Part shown: one piece after another, positions 11,838 through 22,698 of the stretch
Numbering within the stretch: position 1 is the first letter of the stretch
Layout of the letters: each line of letters starts with the position of its first letter
Source of the DNA: Krasilnikovozyma curviuscula
Lineage: Eukaryota; Basidiomycota; Tremellomycetes; Cystofilobasidiales; Mrakiaceae
Length of the DNA: 64,000 nucleotides
NCBI GenBank assembly: GCA_014825775.1
Contig: MVAQ01000009.1
Location: 124,001 to 188,000 of the forward strand
Direction of reading: 5' to 3'
Program-made: the position numbers and the translations under genes
Notes under the pieces: model-generated
The model's database searches: none
Seen by the model: the letters and a program-made list of their open reading frames with translations, nothing else
Told to the model about the DNA's origin: nothing

Positions 11838-12378
11838 TGTTAAAAAGAATTTGGAGTCAGGTGGATTTTGATGGTTGATTTCTACCTCGCACGCGTTGGT
11901 CAAGAAGGGTGTCCAGTTATCGATCCAAGAAGGATTCTACATTTTCGAGCTCATCGATGGTTACAGCATACATATCGTGAAGGATGGGAAGCAGGTGTCA
12001 CAGTGCAAGAGATAATGAAAATATATGTGCGCTTAGGAAGGAAATCATGTGTCTCATGCGAGGGGCGCCTGCCAGGCAATTCCGCTTTGCTTGTGGGAAG
12101 AACATTCCTGGATTGAGAACGCTTATATACACATTCTTCAAGTTTCCAGCTTTTGATGTAATTATGATTTGACATCTAGTTGGCTCCCCAGCATTCCGCA
12201 TAGACCCACTTATTCGTCGTCGGCCTTCTTCCATCTTCCAGCACCATTCTTCCACCTAAAGGATCCAAAACGAGAGGATATTGTCAGTTTCGGCTCTTTT
12301 TAAGGGTACAGCTTGCTCGTTCCAGCGTCATAACACGAAGGAGGGCTGGTCTGCATGGCCTTCCTCCTTCCTCTTCAC
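11838..12378. other. Intergenic region upstream of ASF1 and downstream of the COX8-like gene
   Basis: Holds the ASF1 promoter and the 3' region of the COX8-like gene. It contains nested inverted repeats (annotated separately) and, on the minus strand at 12210-12255, a short frame reading RWKNGAGRWKKADDE followed by a stop. That frame could be an alternative last exon of the COX8-like gene. Confidence 0.4.
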
Positions 12379-12393
12379 CTAGCTGGAACGAGC
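12315..12393. repeat. Nested inverted repeat at the 3' end of the COX8-like gene
   Basis: GCTCGTTCCAGC (12315-12326) is the exact reverse complement of GCTGGAACGAGC (12382-12393). Nested inside, GAAGGAGG (12337-12344) complements CCTCCTTC (12363-12370). In the minus-strand transcript the outer stem begins in the last codons and the loop contains the proposed TAG stop (12379-12381). Confidence 0.7.
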
Positions 12394-12973
12394 CTGACCG
12401 AACTGAAAGAGGACCCACTTGGTGTATTCAATGACGAGGAATGGAACGGAGAAGGTACCCCAGCAGTACAAGTTCTTGTTGAGCAAGAAGCAGTGTCAGG
12501 TCCCAGCAACTGAAAGGAAAGGGCAGCGACCTCGAAACAGAAGAATACTCACGAGCTTGGCGTAGACCTTCCATCTTCCGAAGAAAGAACCATCGGAGGT
12601 GTACTTGAAAGGCATGGTCTGGGGAAAACGACAGCGAAAATAAGGCAGCAGGGTCAGAATCCATCAGAATCGCTCGACTTCGCCCTCTCTCTTCCGTCCC
12701 CTTTCAATCGATTCCTCCTCCTCCTCCTTCCCTTCCTAGCCCAAGCCGAAATCGAACATAATGAGACTCACGTTTCCGATCTGCATGTCCAAAAAGAAAA
12801 GGCCAAAGAGCAGCATCAGTAAACACAGATTCAACAAGGAGAGGGTGAATCATTGGAAGGTCCAAGAAACGCACAGTGTTCATGTTGTGGACACCTCTGA
12901 CTCCCATTGGGGCCTTGCGTGCCACCTGGGAGCGGGCAGCATTGATGAGAGGTCTAGAGGAAGCAGACAACAT
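12379..12973 (-). CDS. COX8: Cytochrome c oxidase subunit 8/7C-like protein
   Basis: Small inner-membrane subunit of respiratory complex IV. Exons 12875-12973, 12772-12780, 12553-12618 and 12379-12474 total 270 nt and give 89 residues with all phases consistent. The N-terminus (MLSASSRPLINAARSQVARK) is a positively charged mitochondrial presequence. The mature part has TMPFKYTSDGSFFGRWK, then a single membrane span around WGTFSVPFLVIEY, matching the pre-sequence/NxPF/one-helix plan of COX7C and yeast Cox8. The second exon is only 9 nt (Ile-Gly-Asn). The C-terminus is uncertain: an extra intron could replace the last residues with a WKKADDE-type tail ending at 12210. Confidence 0.7.
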
Positions 12974-13201
12974 TTTAGATGAGGTTGAGGGGTTGTAGAC
13001 TGCAGGACACTGGCATCAGAGCGTCGAGCGGCCAGATTTTTTGCGGCGTCTGTGGTTGGGCCAATGAGAAAAAGGTCAGATTGGAATAGCTCTTTTTCAG
13101 GTTTATGTGAAGCTCATTCAATCAACATATGAATCTTTTTACAACTAAATTACCCCTCTGCGAAAGAAACACAAAAATTCCTCTGGCTTCTACCAGCGCA
13201 T

Positions 13202-15157
13202 TCAGAAGTCATCGTCTCGCCCCCCATCGCTGCCTTCACCACCAAACCCGTCGCTATCACCATCTTCCCCATATCCACTACCCAAGTTCTTCAATTCCTC
13301 AAGGGTTTCTCTGATCTCGTCTCTGTCGAACCCATCTTCGCACCCAGCACTCTTGGGGTCTTTTCTCACCCGGATGAATTCTTCAATCACACCGACGTAA
13401 TTGTTCAGTATATGCCGCGTCGAGGTTGATGTTGTTATCGAAGAGAGTAACGGTGTGGAAGTTGACCTCAACTTCGAGGTGATGCTCGGGAAAACGGCCG
13501 CTGATGGGAACGGAGGATGGCACGGGAAGTCTGTCTCGTACTGGAACATTGACAAGAGTGGTTGTTTCAGGTTGTTGTTCAGTTTGGAAATTGTTTTTGA
13601 GAGCGTCTCTGATGGGTAGTTGGATGAGTTGAGGCCTCTAAAGACAGTGTGAGATGCGAATGGTGTGACGACCTTGTGAACAGAGTGAGTTTGAGGTTCG
13701 CAAAGACGTCTTGTGTTAGTGACATGCAGCCCTGAACAAGAAGAGCTAGGTGAAAGAATACAATGACAAGTAAACTGACCTCGCTCTGTCTCAACTTGCT
13801 ACTCTTCACAGCGCTGAAGTCAACAGCCGCCCAACTGACACCATCAACATCGACTCCAGGTGTCCATCCTTTCAAGCTACAGATTTTTGTGTCACCTCTC
13901 CAATTTAACCTGCTCACTAAAGTAGATAACGAAACGCTCTTTGTCGTGTCGCCTCGATTTAGTATTCTTGTCGGGAATGTCGCTGATTCTATGTGAGATG
14001 CCAAATGGGCTGAAAAGGGGAACAAACTTTCCAAATCGGTGGAAGCGGATGATTGCTCCTGGATAGGAACATTACAGACCCCCATTTCAATGCTTTCGAG
14101 AAGTGCTCGTACTTCAGCAAACAGCCTTTTGGTTTCCAGACTGCCTTCGTCGTCTTTTTGGGCTTCTACAGGTTCTTTGCTCGGAAGTTGACCAAAACAG
14201 TTCCAGCTGATGATGGAGGTTTTATTTCCGAGATCGTCTCTAATGTTCGACAGCAGCTGGTTGGTGAAGGAACCGAAACCAGTGGACGAATCTGACATGA
14301 GCTGGAGGCCTTGTAAGAGATCACTGGATTCAAGTTGAGATTGGAGGGTGTCAAGGATTGAAGGGCCTTCGGAAGACTAAAGGGATTTGACACCCAAATC
14401 AGTTCATTGTGCTTGTGTTTATATGACAACTGGGTCATATCGCAACTTACATTATAATCCTCGCTCCAAGCGCAAAGTCCATCATTCCAAGACACAATGC
14501 TTTTTCCCAGTCCACCGGGTATGGGAGATACTTTGTAATGGGGCGGAAGAGGGTGCGAACTCGAAGGATGATAGAACAAGTTATTGTAATCTGACCAAAA
14601 CCTTGGTTGCTCCATTATCACGTCACCGTCTTCATCATCTTCAGCATTTTCAGATTCAGGTAATGCAAGTGATTGCTGATATTCTGACAGTGGGACGGTA
14701 GGTGCAGTTTGTATCATTTCGAAGCTGTAAACGAGAACTCAAACTTAAGTCATCCGTCAGCTGCAATAATCAGCTAGAGACTCACTCGTCCATCAGCTCC
14801 TGTGTGATCTCCTCTGTTGAAGGGCCATATAGCTCATTGATGTTCTTGAGGGATCCAAAGTTCTCTTTCAAGTCTACCAAAATCAATCTGGGTGTGAAAG
14901 TTTCTTCTCCCTGAAATAGTCAAAATAATTAGCGTATCTCTTTGATGTAAATAGAGATTGAATAAGGCTACAATGTGACTTACATACATTCCTATTCCCC
15001 TCCTGAAAGAAACATCATGGTCAACCTCTTCATCAGGTTGAAGACGAGGCAACTTCGAGGATGAAGGGGGATTGAAGTAAGACTCCTGAATGTTCCAGTA
15101 ATGGGTCCCCAGATGATTCGACCTTGGTCCCAGCTGGATTTGGATGATTTCGTGCAT
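13202..15157 (-). CDS. DML1: DML1/misato tubulin-like mitochondrial protein
   Basis: Misato/DML1 family, a tubulin-related protein needed for mitochondrial DNA inheritance and organelle morphology in yeast. The N-terminus, MHEIIQIQLGPRSNHLGTHYW then NIQESYF, matches the family signature (tubulin-like start and HFWN motif). It continues with TPRLILVDLK, SIVSWNDGLCAWSEDY and the segment LLQGLQLMSDSSTGFGSF, equivalent to the FQ-hGFAGL region. The C-terminus is acidic and glycine-rich (DGDSDGFGGEGSDGGRDDDF). About five introns were resolved at 14943-14990 and further downstream by phase. Divergent from ARL5, 218 bp between starts. Confidence 0.85.
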
Positions 15158-15375
15158 AGATGAAAGTGAGTGCTTTGCTCGACAGCAGAAACTTCGAAGA
15201 TGGGCGCCACCAAGGGGTCAAGCAAGCACAGGGCTAGAGCTGGTGCAGTGGTGAGACCCAACGCTCACCTTCCTCTCCCAGCTTCAGATCCAGAAAACAA
15301 TAAATAAGAACCTTTTCGCTCGGAAGATAAATCTAGATAGATAGAAGGATCAGCATTGGGTAGAGAACAGCTGCA

Positions 15376-16710
15376 ATGGGAGGTGAGAACTCTCGCCAGA
15401 TCTTCATCCCCTGTTCGCTGAAGGAATCCTCTGTGCTAACGAGTTTTGCACTTGCCCTCCTCCCTCACTTTTCGACATCAATCTTCTGTCTCTACGTCGC
15501 GTTCATCTACTGCTATCTGCGCTCTTGAATAACTGGCTGGATCCTGCTTTCCCTCTCAACTTACTGCTGCGCGGACTCAAGTCGCATTTTCTCAGCTATG
15601 GAACAACATATTCGGTAAAGAGGAGATGAAGGTGCTCATATTAGGATTGGATAACGCAGGAAAGGTAAGGATTTAGTCCCTGTTCCTTGTTGAAGGCGAT
15701 AACAAACTTATCACTCGTGCTGACGCCTTCTTTCTGGTCTCTGTGCAATAATCGCCTGTGAATCATATTCTTCATCTCATGTGGACCCTCTGAACTGCTA
15801 CAAGACAACAATTCTCTACAGGATAACTGTTAGTGTCCCTTCCTCAGCCCTCTCACTGGCTCGTTATTCGGTATCAAAAGGGGTGGACTTTCTAACCTTC
15901 CAATCTTGTCTGCTTTCCTTTCTCTGGTCACTTGCTCCTGTTGGCCAACTAAAAGATGAATGAAGTAGTCTCAACAGCTCCCACTGTAGGATCAAATCAG
16001 GAAATCTTTGAGTACAGGAATCTCAAACTTGCGTTGTGGGATATGTGCGTCACCATTACATCGAACCTCTTTTCTTCTTGAACGATTGTGTGCAAAAATA
16101 AACTAACTTCTGGTCTAATCAATCATGTAACACAGTGGTGGCCAGTCCTCTTTAAGGGCGTCATGGCCTCAGTATTTCCAGAAGGCGAGAGCCGTGATTT
16201 TGGTGGTAGACTCGACAGACCGAGCGAGGTTGGGACTTGTCAGAGACGAGCTCAAACGACTGGTGGAAGGAGATGTGAGTGATTTCAATTTCTGTTCTAC
16301 TTCTCAATGCTTTTTGATTTCAAGACGTGTAAGGCTCACACCCCTTCGAACTGACACAGGGTCTCGCAGGTGCCGTGCTACTAGTGATGGCTAACAAACA
16401 GGACGTACCTGGCTGTCTCTCGAGTGCTTCGATATCAGAAGTAAGTTAGTTTTCTGTTCGTTAAGTGTTTGCCAGCCTGTCACTGAACGCTATCCACCGC
16501 TATTAAAGGTTCTTGGTCTGACAGATCTGAAAGATAGAGATTGGTCTATCCAGCCAACCAGTGCTCTAACGGGACGAGGGTAAGTACCAAGCCATTTCAT
16601 TCACTATCCACATTTTTTTTTAGCTAAACTCTTACTTTTATCCCTTCGCTAGTCTCACGGAAGCGCTCGACTGGCTTGCAACGAAGCTGTCCACCAACAA
16701 CAAACGATAG
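15376..16710 (+). CDS. ARL5: ARF-like small GTPase ARL5
   Basis: Small GTPase acting at the trans-Golgi, where animal ARL5 recruits the GARP tether. The first coding exon is just 7 nt; a 199-nt intron (15383-15581) then joins it to give MGVAFSQLWNNIFG, with Gly2 available for myristoylation. G motifs are intact: GLDNAGK-T (G1), WDIGGQ (G3), NKQD (G4), and SALTG (G5-like). The sequence MNEVVSTAPTVGSNQE has the TxGSN effector region that separates ARL5 from ARL1 (GFN). WSIQPTSALTGRG then leads to the C-terminus ..STNNKR. The coding sequence has seven exons. Assignment to ARL5 rather than ARL1 rests on the GSN motif and is fairly firm. Confidence 0.88.
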
Positions 16711-17248
16711 ATCTTAATTCAACTAGTTTCTTACTTATAAGACAAGGTTTACTATATACCCTCTTTCAATGCCAACTTACCTCTTCTTGTCATGCGTTTT
16801 GGCTGGCCTCGGGGTCCGTAGACTTGTACAAATCCTCTCCAGCATGCTCCCACTGATCTAAACGCCCTTTTGGTGAGAAGCGAGCTCTTCGTCTTGTAAT
16901 TGTGACCGGACACATGCAATCATTTTTTGTTCTACTTCGAAAATAGACGACAAAGGCAAACCAAGTATGATTTGACATTCCCAAAGAGTAAAAAAAGGGA
17001 AGATTTCGTTACATATGGTAATGTTATACTATTTATATTTTAAGGCCGCGTAATGGAAATGTTTCAAGGGTAAAAGTAAAAGGTAACAAGTAAAAATGAT
17101 TTGGAGAATAAGAAAAAATTGTGTTTTTTTAGAAACGGCTACAATGTGCGGGATTTTTAGCGATCGATAAAACAGAAGAGAGAAAAGGAAAAAAAAGAAG
17201 ACAGATAGATAAGGAATTAGAGCAAAGGACCAGAAAGATGAAGATGCG
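16711..17248. other. Convergent intergenic region, A/T-rich
   Basis: Between the ARL5 and cyclin stop codons. It contains long A runs around 17000-17200 consistent with 3' UTR sequence. I see no gene or structured element. Confidence 0.6.
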
Positions 17249-19457
17249 CTAGCACCCAAACCCAATGTGATGGCCTCCTTCAAGAACAACGATCTCGCCT
17301 CCTGAACTCAACATGACTCCCTCCATTCCTCCCTCTACTCCTTCCATTCCGATCTCCACCGTTCGGTCGTGCGGGTGGTGATGATGGTGATGATGGGAGA
17401 GCTTGATTCGCTTGCCCGTGGTGGGTCTACTAACAGCTCGAATCGTTCCTGGGGTCTTGACGGGATCCACATCTTCATCAGACGATTCAGATGATGAAAG
17501 AGTCGATGGTGACGATGGAATCGTTAAGCTAAGCGGCGAACGAGAAAGCGATCTCTGTCTCTTTTGAGAAAGGTGCAGTTGATGTTGGTGTTGCATTGCT
17601 GGATCTAGTCTTCGAACAAAGGACGATGCAATGGTAGATAATTTTGGTGTTTGAGGGATGCTAATATCACTCATAATGACGGATTGATGAGCAATCGGGG
17701 TTGTAGTAGAGGTAGTTGAGATGGACAGGTTTGAGACTGAGCGTTTCCAATTATTACCACTGATGACTCCTGCAGTAAGGGATGGAGCAACAACCGTAGC
17801 ATGGCTATTGTTGATTCCTACTGGAGTAATATTGGTTGATGATAATTCGATAATAGGCAAACTCAGGCATTTTCCTTGTCCAACAAGTGCGTTCTTCCTT
17901 CGGCTGACGATGGATGGCAGAGCTGGAAGAATCTCAATCAAAGGTGGTCCAACACCTGGAGCAGAGAGCCAACTTGGTTCAGAAACAATTTTCACATGAA
18001 GGTCATCTGACATGTCGGTTGGCGATGCTCTCGTGTCGATGGGTGAGGTTGGTGGATGGAAAAAGAGGCGGTGATCCAAAACTGAGATCAAAGCTCGTTC
18101 GGTTGATGAGATTTCTTTAGCCTTGATTAGTTGATAGATGTGAACAGCGAGAACTCAAAGCGTCAACACCTCTTCATTTGATAGTTTAGCTGCAATCAGA
18201 GTCCACACTTACAGACAATCCACTGATTCCACCCCAAGCTTTTTCACTGTAGACTCTGTCGTGCAAAAACTTATGCGCAAGCACGAGAGCGCAGAGGAAA
18301 GTTCTTCTGGGGCAAGTGAGGGTTGGATTTGCTGCTTGGTAAGCTGCTTTGAGGGGTGAGGCATTAAAGCGCTAGATGCCGCAGCAAACAGAACGATGAG
18401 AAACACAACGCACGAAGCGGGTCAGTAAAACGCATCGGATGAAAAGAGTCACGACAATAAAACTCACAATGAGGTATTCTCTGGCGCCGAACAACGTAGC
18501 ACAAGAGCTTCTGCTTCTTCGAAGAATCTCCGAGATAAAGATCCTGAGTCCAACTTCCTCTTTCGCAGCTGCTTCCATCTGTGCCTTTTTTCTGGCTGCC
18601 TCCTCGGCGTCAACGAGGGCACTAAAGTGCGACGATGCGAAGTGGCTCAATGTCGACGAGCCAGCAGCGGAAGTGATGGGTTGAGATAGACGTTGTTTAA
18701 TATTACTAGCTATGGCAGATTGAGATGAGTTCGAATGTTGAGATGGCCATATCGTCGTCAACAGAGTGTGAGTCATGTCTAGAGCATGCACATGAGTTCG
18801 AATCCGAACGCCACCGGAGCAAGTTTTCAAAACAAAAGATCGAGTCAGAAAACAGAAATTGGACAACGGGTTGCACCCTCTTCACTTTAGGAAGGTGAAA
18901 GGAGAATGAATTAGAACATAGGTATACTTACCGATTAACGTTTCAGCCTCTCTCCTTTTGGCTTCTCGTTCTCTTTCTCTGCTACCAAGGCTGCAGCTGA
19001 CGCCAGAAACCAGCGAGACAGTATCGAACGATCCAGAAGAGCTCGTCGTTTCTAACTTGTCCACATTAAGATGCAATCCCTGTTGTTGTTGTTGTTGCTG
19101 CTGCTGCGATTTTTGCTGTTGTTGGGCAGCTGCAAGGATCAAGGATGGTGCGGTTATGTAAGATTCGCCAGAATGGCCCGAGATGGATGATGATTCATCC
19201 AACGATGAGATTACTGATTCGGTGGACGAGTCTTCAGGTTCTGACGTGTAGGATGAGAGGGAGGATGACGAGTCTCTACTCTTTGCGGTAGAGTTGGTGC
19301 GGTATGAGAAGTTGTGGTGGTGGACGTGGAGAGGGGCGGTGAGCCTCGCGCTAATTGTAGACACATCCTTGACCCATTGAGACACTCGATCTGGGTCAGT
19401 TGAGTTACAACTATTTGGAGGAAGAGACATGATTGTGGGGTGGACCGTCTTCTTCAC
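17249..19457 (-). CDS. PHO80/Pcl-type cyclin
   Basis: Predicted partner of a Pho85-class cyclin-dependent kinase. Spliced order: a serine-rich N-terminus with a polyglutamine run (about 19085-19130); a large intron (about 18716-18932); then FISEILRRSRSSCATLFGAREYLI joined to RFNASPLKAAYQAANP, TFLCALVLAHKFLHDRVYSEKAWGGISGLS and AKEISSTERALISVLDHRLFF. ALVLAHKFLHDRVYSxxAW is the signature of the Pcl cyclin fold (helices 3-4), and LDHRL closes it. The C-terminal 250 residues are low-complexity with a run of seven histidines (near 17366-17392) and end HHIGFGC. Which Pcl subgroup (Pcl1/2/9, Pcl5) is undecided. The start is the first in-frame Met; a second Met ten codons later is possible. Confidence 0.8.
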
Positions 19458-19461
19458 CTAC

Positions 19462-19751
19462 CTGCAAGAGAAGAGTGGGGCTTTCTCTTTACAGGTGGTG
19501 CTGGTTGGCGGTGAAGGTGGATAGTCCGGTTAGGGAAAGTATTGAAGGATGCGTTGGAGGTGAAATGACTTGGGAAGAGGCGACGACGTAGAGCTGTGCC
19601 GGTGTCCCAACGGAAGTCAACAAGCGGAGTGTCAGAATTCGAGACTCATGGCGAAATTTCTCGATGTGGCGCGCGCTGTGACTCAAGCGCATCGTCTTCC
19701 CAAGCGGAGGAACCACGCTGACCCTAAAATTTCGAAAGGGAAAAAACTCAC
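19462..19751 (-). other. Probable 5' UTR intron of the cyclin gene
   Basis: On the minus strand a GTGAGT donor at 19751 and a pyrimidine-rich acceptor ending TTGCAG at 19462 flank a 290-nt segment. The acceptor lies a few bases upstream of the cyclin start codon. No coding frame crosses it, so it would remove 5' UTR only. Confidence 0.45.
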
Positions 19752-21449
19752 CAGTGCCAGAGAAAAGCTGTATATTTACTTGATATGTGAGAGATAGTGT
19801 ACTAGTGTAGACGGTGGTTGTGTTCTGGAGGTTGAGTGGAGAGAAAAAGGGGAAGAAAAGGCAAAATAATCGTAATTGGCTGCGAGATTGGACTGGTGGG
19901 CTTCGTCAAGGGATTCAAGCAACAGAAGAGACAATTGGGGTGGTCATGTTAATGGATCTTCTAACTTCTGGGACGCCGGTAATCATCTGAATGCAAGCCA
20001 TGATGGGTAAAAATGTGGTGGGTGAAGTGTGTCTTCTCGGGTCTACCAAGTGAATGGGACTGAACGGGAAAGAGGAGGCGGGTTTCGTTGGAGGGCTGTG
20101 ACGGCTCCTTCTCTGCTGATAAGAGAAAGGGTTGACTGATGACTTGTATTGAACCAAGTCACTCGCCTATCCAGAGAAGAAAAGTCAAGTGAAGGCACAG
20201 GGCAAAACAGCACGCTGCGTGCGAGTCACAAACCCGGTTTCGCTCCCACACCCAAAAAAACGAAAACAAAACTCGAAGGCGTAAATGCGCTTCAGTCGTG
20301 ACTCGACCTGGGTTTGCTCGTTTCGTCCGAAGGGATTCTGGGAAAGCACGCAAGCGAGCACGAAGCGGTTTGAGAGCTTAGATCTGACTTGGAGCTGTTG
20401 TTCGATGGGGATGTTGAGCAAGAAAGGCATACCATCCTGTCTGGCCGGTCCGCCTCCGTCATCCAACCAGGTCTAAACCTGTGCACAGTCACGTCGCATG
20501 CTGAAAACCCTCTTGGTTCCTTCTAACAGGAATGTCGAGAGAGTACCGGGGGGGAATGTTGAAGCACTCTGGTGGAAGATATGAAATCTAACGCACGCAG
20601 ACAACAACGATAGCGCTACTGCTTCAAAGTGAAGAAGCCTGTTTGAAAATCATGAGTAGACATTTGACAGAGTAGCATATGGAAAAGATCAATGGATGTG
20701 GTGCTCACGGGGCATCTGAGAGGGCGAGTAGGCTGGTTGAAGTCGCAACATAGTTTTGAAGCCTCACGGTCTAGAAAATTCTTTCAATAAGCAAGAGACT
20801 TGAGGAGAATCTTCATTATCTTGAATCGTTTCTGCTGTTGAAGAGATATGTGCTTACAATACCGCGTAGATGGTCCCACAGCCACGCCGCTTGAGTTTCT
20901 TCCGTCGAAAGTTGCAGGACCTTGCTCAGCACCATCCTATTACAAGTATTAGATTACCCAAACAAGAGCTAGCATAAAATTTCTCGAGAACCCCGCATCA
21001 CCGGTTGAGGAGAAATTGTAAGATCGCACTCTCACCGGTGGGTCAACACTGACGAAACCCATCTCCAGAATCTTCTTACTGCCTAGCCGTCACAGAGACA
21101 AACTGAACCCTTCAATTTGCAAAATATCTCTTTAGTAAACTAACTGGAACAGTACAAGCGGGTGTTAGACGCCAGCGAAAGACAGAGAAAACTGCCAGTT
21201 GAGATAACTCACTTCGAGTGGGTATATCGAGCAGCAGCACAGCTCATTTTGCTCTGCCTACACACTTGCAGTCATTCAGAGTCATAGACGGGAGATCATG
21301 GACCTCCGAAGATGAGTTGGGTGCCAGAGCGAAAATAAGGGAGGGTCCTTACACGTCGACACGTTTCGCCCTGGGCGAAGGAAAATCAGTGATCGGTAGT
21401 CGTGTGCACGGACCTTCACTCCCATCGCGTAAGTTTGTCCACGGATCGG

Positions 21450-21459
21450 TATATATATA
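21450..21459 (+). promoter_or_regulatory. TATA-box-like element
   Basis: Ten alternating T/A bases lying 33 bases before an ATG at 21492 that opens an 89-codon frame. A perfect TATA run is rare in the rest of the window. No other evidence for transcription here. Confidence 0.35.
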
Positions 21460-21491
21460 GGACAAGATATTAGATTCTTCGCATCTGGAAA

Positions 21492-21761
21492 ATGGAAGTG
21501 GCTTCCTTTATTGGAATCGAGCAACCGTCATCTCGAATCTCTGTTGGAACGAAGGACAATGAATTAAGGTATCTTTTCTCTTCTTCTGTGCTTACACCTT
21601 TACTAGAAAGAATCGAGAGACCGAAATTGTGTGTTTCCCGTGGTTTGTTAGAAACAGCTCTGTCTCCGTCGATGAAGCGTACCACCCGTAAATGTCAACA
21701 AACTTCCGTTCCCAGCCGTCGCAGAGACAAAAAGGTTCGCATAATTGGGACAGAATGGTAA
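21492..21761 (+). CDS. Doubtful small open reading frame (89 codons)
   Basis: Begins MEVASFIGIEQPSSRIS and ends VRIIGTEW. Basic, serine-rich, with no domain I recognise. Supported only by the upstream TATA run and position in an otherwise empty region; it may well be chance or part of a noncoding RNA. Confidence 0.15.
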   Translation: MEVASFIGIEQPSSRISVGTKDNELRYLFSSSVLTPLLERIERPKLCVSRGLLETALSPSMKRTTRKCQQTSVPSRRRDKKVRIIGTEW

Positions 21762-22341
21762 TATAAAACACTACAGATCTGATGTCTAAACTTCAGCCTC
21801 TGATGGTAGGCGTGTTGGAAGTGGCCCCCGTCGAGTTCACTGTGCGAATGTCGATGTTGCGTGTATGAGTGGAGTTGAGTCGAATCTTTGAGTGCGGAGA
21901 GTTGTACACGATTTCGGAGCCTTAAAATGGTATCCGTGGCTGAGTGGGAATGATTGATTTGGGGACGAGAGTGGCTGAGGGCAGGTTTGAGCTCAAACGG
22001 GTGTAGAGATACGCTCTCGAGAGATCTTGACGATGGCGGCGACTACTTACCCCAATTCTCCATAACAGCTTTTGACAAGCTAACGTCAAAATTACCATCA
22101 GTGCAGATTCATAACAACAGCTTATGGTACGATCAATTGGATTCAATGTCCCTCAGAGTGCTTGAAAACGAATACGCCTTATCTAGGTGAGCTACGCAAG
22201 ATCAATATCTCCCTTCCCACTCCTGAATTTCTTTTCCACATCACAAGCCCCCTCTATCAGCCAGAATTTGTTCATAAAAGTTACAGCAATCGAGTTTCAG
22301 CTTAAAGAGCGAGCTGTTCCGGCAGCCGTGAGCGCCTCGTG

Positions 22342-22366
22342 GTGACTGGAGCTTCGGCTCCTTCAC
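22342..22366 (+). other. UUCG-tetraloop hairpin
   Basis: GGAGC-TTCG-GCTCC (22348-22361) forms a 5-bp stem closed by the very stable C(UUCG)G loop, and outer GTGA/TCAC bases (22342-22345 and 22363-22366) extend it across a small bulge. It lies outside any gene I can call. Whether it is transcribed is unknown. Confidence 0.4.
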
Positions 22367-22698
22367 CCTAGACGATGAGTGTGCGCGTGTACCTTCTTCA
22401 TTTCATCTCCTTTTTGAACACCCCAGAGTACTTCCAGAGAACTGAAAGTAATCGAAAGAAACTTTGACATACACAATTATGTACTTTTTTGTTTGTTGGT
22501 GGGAATAGAGAGAGAAATCGTTAAAGCAGTATGGAAATGCAATGGAGATAAATGTTCATGCTACTTCTATGTATAGTTGTGTGTGTGGAATCGTAAAGCG
22601 TGCAAATGATTGAAGGGAAAAGGGGAATAAAATCACCAATGAGGCGAGGAGGAGCAGTAGAGAGGTTTACAATGATGGCGATGGCAGTGATGTGGATT

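Larger units (their letters stand above)
19752..22698. other. Long intergenic region upstream of the cyclin
   Basis: About 2.9 kb without a convincing protein gene, unusually long for this compact window. It must hold the cyclin promoter and the 3' end of MKK2. Inside I see a TATATATATA element at 21450-21459 followed by an 89-codon frame (21492-21761, plus), and a UUCG-capped hairpin at 22342-22366. A long 5' leader or a noncoding transcript is possible but not shown. Confidence 0.6.

Noticed and set aside
18790..18830. tRNA-like B box (GTTCGAATCC) inside the cyclin intron
   Set aside because: No matching T-stem, D-arm or acceptor stem around it.
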